A stretch of DNA of 64,000 nt, from assembly GCA_019722365.1 (NCBI GenBank), contig JADFUC010000818.1, forward strand, positions 1 to 64,000, read 5' to 3'. The stretch's first letter is position 1. Every line of letters starts with the position of its first letter. The notes beneath the pieces are model-generated. The model was not told the origin of the DNA, did not search any database, and worked only from the letters and a program-made list of their open reading frames with translations. Positions 58,926 to 64,000 of the stretch are shown in pieces. The position numbers were made by a program, and so were the translations under genes. Origin of the DNA: Lithospermum erythrorhizon (Eukaryota; Streptophyta; Magnoliopsida; Boraginales; Boraginaceae).

Positions 58926-60350
58926 TCATTTTTTAAATTGGAGTCGTTTTAATGTAATGATTTCATTTTCAAGCAGAGGTGGTTTTCGCATGTGCCTTTG
59001 GCTGGTTTTTGAAAGTTCTTTGTTCTTTTTAAGCAATTTTTCAAAACTTTCTAATAACTCATTATAATTATTGCTTAACTTGTCAAAATCACTACTCGAG
59101 TGCTCATCATCACTAGCTGGTGTCATCATCCTAAAGAAAAGAGAAGCTAAGAAAATTCTCCATAGAATCTCGTGCTACGGTACACACCACGTTGCATGTT
59201 TCAACTTCGAGTCGGATTCGCCTCGATTCATCACATCCCAAGTGACCTGTCGCGATATTTTCTCGGGTCGGCACCTCTTGGCTGACGACAATCCGTCTCG
59301 CATGTCCGGGCTCGCTGCAGATTCAAAGCGACGCGTTATCTCTTTTGGATTGGGCCTTGTCTTCGCCTTTACTTCCTTTCATAATTGTCATATTTTTGAA
59401 GCTTCTATGACCATGATCATTGTTACTTTTTTTTTGAATTTTAGAAACTTTTGAAAGTTTCTAAATAACATTTACCATATTCATCATCTCATCGCTTCCT
59501 ACTCTTTTTCTTATTTACTTTTCAACTTTGGCCGCCACAAAGAAGCCATTTTCTTGTCCCTAATTCCCGAGCGCCTTGTTCTTAAGCAATCACTTCCTCT
59601 TCTCGGCTTGGCGATCCGATGAGCTCTTCAAAGGGAAGCATCTCGATGTCTTTGGTTTTACGAGCAAGACACACCTTGGCCAAACTCTGGATTTACTTTC
59701 TATTTATTCTCCCATTTAACTCTTCTAAGCGAGAATGTCTTCCCAGAGAGTCCAAGTCGTTGATTTATTTATCAACCTTTTGATGCATATCTTGGATGGA
59801 TTCTCCATGATACATTTCAAAGGCTCGATATTCTCTACCAAAAGTCGAGCCCTCGGTAGCCTTTCAATTGACAACCAACATTTAGCTGCTTCTAGCAAGT
59901 CCCCATGTCTCCCTGGTCGACTTGGCATCCCTCGACTCGAGCATACTCTCTTCCATACACATGGTATCACAAGAACAGAATGGCTTTGGAATTAACTCAC
60001 TTTCACGAGTTCCTCATCCCTTAAAGACACCATCCTCTTTCACAACATCTTCAATCGAACCTCTATCGCGCGCACCCACTCCTCTTTATATCGCCTCTTT
60101 CCACTTTGGTCAAGTTCCTATGAGCACCGGCTTGGAAGTTAATTTGGTATTCATCGAACGTAGCCGTCCCCGACGATCACTCATAATTGTAATGACGCCA
60201 GACGTGATATTTGAACGCTGGCTGCACTAATAGTCAGCAATTTGATCCATCAAGCCAACGGTGGCCTCGCACTCACCTACCTTCAACACAAAAGTTCTCG
60301 AAGCTACCCATATTCCCTGCTACTACCCATGATCTTTTCTACAAAGCATT
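58926..60350 (-). pseudogene. Sirevirus-like gag
   Basis: The N-terminal part near 60345 may start MGSSREYGS. The gag core at about 59850-59640 reads, over two frames, AFEMYHGESIQDMHQKVDK, INDLDSLG and SLAKVCLARKTKDIEMLPFE followed by ELIGS. This is typical of Sirevirus/Tork-type gag. The C-terminal segment 59129-58926 has ASDDEHSSSDFDKL and a coiled coil NYNELLESFEKLLKKNKEL. Frames are interrupted. Confidence 0.7.
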
Positions 60351-60378
60351 TGCTTAATACGTAACACGCTCATACCAA

Positions 60379-60423
60379 TCAAGTTATCTTCAAAATAGTT
60401 CGAATTAATACCATTATTCAACA
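60379..60423 (-). repeat. Stub of the 5' LTR of the Sirevirus-like element
   Basis: On the minus strand it starts TGTTGAATAATGGTATTAAT and runs to TTTTGAAGATAAC. This matches the first 45-50 bases of the LTR at 52801. The remaining 1.1 kb of that LTR is missing, and gag-like sequence follows within about 100 bases. Confidence 0.65.
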
Positions 60424-61600
60424 ATCCCCGTGAGTCGATTCGCTAAAAATATTATCTTAGAGAGTTTATTATTAAATAATCGAGTATTAATTTATCGAAT
60501 TTCTAATGTGGGCTAATAATTGAAAAACAAGCTTAAAAAAAAAGAAAAATTCACGCGCCATCAAATCCCGCGACCATTCAAGTGTTTCACAATCATATGA
60601 AAAAGAACGAAAAGAGTACTTAATTATTAATTTCAGACCCTATCCCCAAGCCGTCAGTTTAACTAACTTCAGATTAATTCTATCGAAGCTTCTACCGTAT
60701 TGAAAGAGAAAAAACACAAATGCATACGACCGCAAGATAGAAATAATCTAAAAGTTAACCTAAAAAGCAAGCACTATTAATTTAACACCATATTCACGAA
60801 ATGACAGTCAAAAATATTAACTTGTAGAAGTTTATTAATCCACTATATTAATTTATTCTAGCTTACTATACTGATGATAATTAAAAAACGATAATTAAAA
60901 AAAGACGAAAACTAAAAATCAAAGAAAAAAGCAGTTAAGGAAGAAAAACAAAAAAAGCTCCACGCTGTAATCCTAATGCACTATTTATCGCGTTAAGACA
61001 CGACTTCTTCTTAAAAAAGCGAAAAAATATTCACGAAAAGCGAACGAAAAGTAACCGCGAAGTAGTAAATAATTTAAAAAATGTAATTTAAAAAAGAAAT
61101 GAATGATTAATTTAGTTAACCATATCCCCGAAGTACTTTTACCAAAAATATTATCTTGTAGTAGCTTTATTATTAAATAATCGAGTATTAATTTATCGAA
61201 TTTCTAATGTATTGATAATCAGAAAAACCGTTGTAAAAGGAAAAAAAATTGTTCACATGCTATCAAATCCTACGACCATTCTGTTTCACAATTTTTGCGA
61301 AAGAACAAAAAAAGCACAAATTATTAATTTTGCACCCTATCCCCAAAGTTTCATTTGGTCGAATCCAATCCTCAGACACTTATCGAAATTTCTACCGTAA
61401 TATGAAAAAACAATGCCATGCATTGGTAAATAACGAAAAAGAACCGAAAAAGTTAAAGCACTATTAATTTAACATCATATATTCACAAAGTCATGACGAG
61501 CCCAAAAAATATTAACTTAAAAGAAGCTTATTAAATAATTAAAGTATTAATTTATCATAGTTTCTAAATAGAAGAATAATAATTAAAAAATAATAATTAA
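60424..61600 (-). repeat. Degenerate AT-rich tandem array, inverse copy of the left-edge array
   Basis: Reverse-complement units of the 284-1250 family. AAATATTATCTTAGAGAGTT plus ATTAAATAATCGAGTATTAA occurs at about 60450. Weaker copies lie at about 60815, 61150 and 61500. CCCTATCCCCAAG landmarks lie at about 60640 and 61330, with decayed versions at 60785, 61120 and 61475. Unit length is about 140-210 bases. The array abuts the 5' LTR stub of the Sirevirus-like element. Confidence 0.75.
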
Positions 61601-64000
61601 GAAAGATGAAAACGAAAATCAAGAAAATAAAAAGAAGGAAGAAAAAAGCTCCACTGCAATCCCATGACTATTTCAGTGCACACGCACTTCACTTTGTATA
61701 ACTATTATATATATATTAAAAATAAAGCAAAACAAAAAAGTATGAATCAATAACTCAATTTAAATACAGCGAGCAGATGATGGATCCTCGTCATGAATTC
61801 ACATGATCCCATGGGTATTAAGTTGTGAATGGACCCGTTTAATACTGTTAGATAGACAATCATGTTGAGATTTTCTTTTTCTTTTCTTTTTTTTATAAAC
61901 CATGTTAAGAGTTTATGTCTCTTCTGGTCATTACGGCCATGTCAGACGCGACTAATATCTCAGTTAGTTATAGATGACACCCAAATAAGACGGGATTTAA
62001 AAAGCGAAACGACATTTCGCCTCTTATCAGAAACGTATTACTGAAAGCTTCATTGGGGCGACAAAATTATCATTTTACTAACAAAAAATACTATTCGTGA
62101 TGCTGTATGTGCTGTCAGCCTCGACGATATGCAATTTATAAATAACTTTTGCGTCTCTGTTATTTTCTTCTAATTTTAAAGCCAGAAAAGAGCCTCTAAC
62201 ATGGAGATCAATGAAAAAGTTGGCTAGTCTTTGGCATCTACATGGTATTTATTTTTGGTAGTTGCCATCCAATTTGGTATAAAAAATTGACTTATGTACA
62301 GTAACATAATAAAGTATAAATAATTTCTTGGTATTTATTGTGGAATCTGGCTAATACCCAACTGAGTGCCCAACTTGTAGGAATAATACTTAATTCTTAA
62401 TATATAATTACAATTCAAGCAACATGAATCCCATTGAAACTTTTTTCGGTTCCAAAGAATCATTTGCAATAGATCAATAATGCAGCAAGCATTCCGTTGT
62501 CACTTTTTTAGTTGGCGATAAAGCTAAATGTAATGAGGTTTTATGTCACAAATAGTGATTTTTCAGTACTTATCCTTAGATCACACAATAGAAAACAGTA
62601 TTGATATGGCATTATGGATGTTCAGTGGTCAGTGGAGTACAATCATGGGCGGACCTGCATTAGTGCACCATCAGAAATATAGATAAATTAATTAATAGGT
62701 ATGTTATTATGTATTTTCAAGATTTACGATTCAAATCTTTGTAATAATTATATCTTTTTTATCATCTAATAAGAATATTAATCACTCTATTCACAATTTA
62801 CCCACATTTTTTAAAAAAGAAAATTCATAGCAGCATTATTTTGTTTTAGAAAATTTATCATCTCATATTGTAAAATTTGAAGCAAATACTTTGATAAAAG
62901 TACATAAATCACTCAACAAAATTTAATGTATATATTTGAATCACTCAATTGTTTAAATTAATCAATTTTGTAATCTTAATGGACTCATATAACTTTAATT
63001 TTAACCAAATTAACATATTAATCATAAAAATATTGAAATACAGTCTTTTAATATATTTCACACAAATCAAGTATACAACCTTTATATAAATATATGAATT
63101 TCAAATTTAATATTCCATAATCATTAAATTAAGAATTAAACTAGATAATATTTTTTTGAAATTAAAGGGAGGTATAAACTATAAACTTCACTTTTATTTT
63201 AAGAAACACTCAAATAAATTAAACAACTATTCTGACAATTGTTTAGAGAATAATTTGATGTTGGAATGTAAAATTAACATCTCCAGGCCCGGCTAAGGAG
63301 CATGTCTTGATCGATTTACTGCGCAGGATCTCGTCCTTTGGGGTCTCGCGGCCCAATAGCTGATGGATCATACCTAGTGGACTTTTACATAGGGATGTTG
63401 TGTTTTGTTCTTGGATCAGTCTTTTTGTAGTGGATTGGAAATTAAAATTAAATGAGGATATTTTGATGAGAACATAAATCTATCATTGCTTTGTTTTGGA
63501 TTGGTCGACAGGTTTGTGCAAATGTTCTTTTATTATGATCGATTAGTTTCTTAATTTTTTTGATTTCCACATGTAACATAACTAATAATAATTTTGTTTA
63601 GGAGATTTATGTTAATTTATGCATAGTTTTGATATATTAATTTTTTATGAATACTAACAATAATGGATCCATTTGTTTCTTATTAGGAGGAAGAATTGAT
63701 TATAAGTGTTCATTATTTAAAGAAATAATCTCAAGTTGTTTCTATCCATAAATTCATAATCTACTCGTTTTATGCATTCATTGGCCTTTAGTTACTATTT
63801 ACCTATAGAACTAGAAAATATAGCTAGGATATGATGAAAAGCGTAAGAAAAAAAAAGAGAATTGAAGAGCTAGAAAATTCTCAAAGAAAAAGGAGCTCTT
63901 GAATGAATGTTCGAATAGTCTGACAAGATAGGCGGTTTTTAAATTAATATGATTATTAATTTTATACGAAAAATTATTTAATAGGGACCTCGTTTAGTAT
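61601..64000. other. AT-rich spacer to the window end, no gene seen
   Basis: No protein-like frame, RNA gene or element border could be supported. Purine-rich and T-rich runs near 61640-61900 look like a continuation of eroded repeat DNA. A slightly GC-richer island at 63280-63420 has no recognisable content. Confidence 0.4.

Larger units (their letters stand above)
51682..60423 (-). mobile_element. Sirevirus-like Ty1/copia retrotransposon, degenerate
   Basis: A minus-strand element with a full 3' LTR (51682-52801) and a 45-base stub of the 5' LTR (60379-60423). The minus-strand order is gag (about 60350-58930), protease and integrase (about 58700-57570), reverse transcriptase (about 57350-55950), RNase H (55945-55500), a 2.7 kb region without an intact frame, and then the LTR. 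The gag tail with DDEHSSSDFDKLSNNYNELL and a following long coiled-coil segment is characteristic of the Sirevirus/SIRE-Maximus group, as is extra sequence between pol and the 3' LTR. All frames are broken. Confidence 0.75.

Overview
This is a stretch of plant nuclear genome, most likely from a eudicot. The evidence is AT-rich intergenic DNA, Ty1/copia and Ty3/gypsy retrotransposons of plant lineages, tRNA-derived SINE-like pieces, and three host loci with plant gene structure. The species cannot be named from the sequence. About half of the window is decayed, nested retrotransposon. I see no bacterial-type system, CRISPR array or gene cluster, and nothing that I would call a new biological system.

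Layout. 0.3-1.25 kb: degenerate AT-rich tandem array. 1.7 kb: small fragment resembling a HAT3.1-type homeobox gene. 2.25-9.96 kb: minus-strand Ty1/copia element (copia A) with two LTRs. One LTR carries a captured LINE 3' fragment, and a foreign solo LTR sits between its pol and 3' LTR. 10.6-11.4 kb: gene for a secreted glycine-rich protein (minus). 12.9 kb: MITE. 13.4 kb: SINE-like piece. 13.6-23.4 kb: minus-strand chromodomain Ty3/gypsy element with 2.4-2.5 kb LTRs. 24.2-27.7 kb: second copia remnant (copia B), minus strand, interrupted by another solo LTR.

28.5-31.8 kb: an intact eight-exon plus-strand gene whose 211-residue coiled-coil product matches ASY4, a meiotic chromosome-axis protein. 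An E2F-like site lies just upstream. 34.4-36.3 kb: AT-rich sequence with a recurrent TCTAGAAGAC-type motif. 39.1-43.2 kb: minus-strand multi-exon gene of the DUF616/MUCI70 family (Golgi glycosyltransferase-like), in which at least one exon is frameshifted. 49.4-51.5 kb: probable gypsy-type LTR. 51.7-60.4 kb: minus-strand Sirevirus-like copia element with a full 3' LTR and only a stub of the 5' LTR. 60.4-61.6 kb: the same AT-rich tandem repeat as at the left edge, in the opposite orientation. The rest is AT-rich spacer.

The host genes appear functionally independent: cell wall, meiosis and mucilage/pectin. The retrotransposons are all broken by stops and frameshifts, so none looks autonomous. 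Element boundaries come from LTR pairing and TG...CA ends read by eye, and should be taken as good to about 10 bases. No clear target-site duplications were seen.
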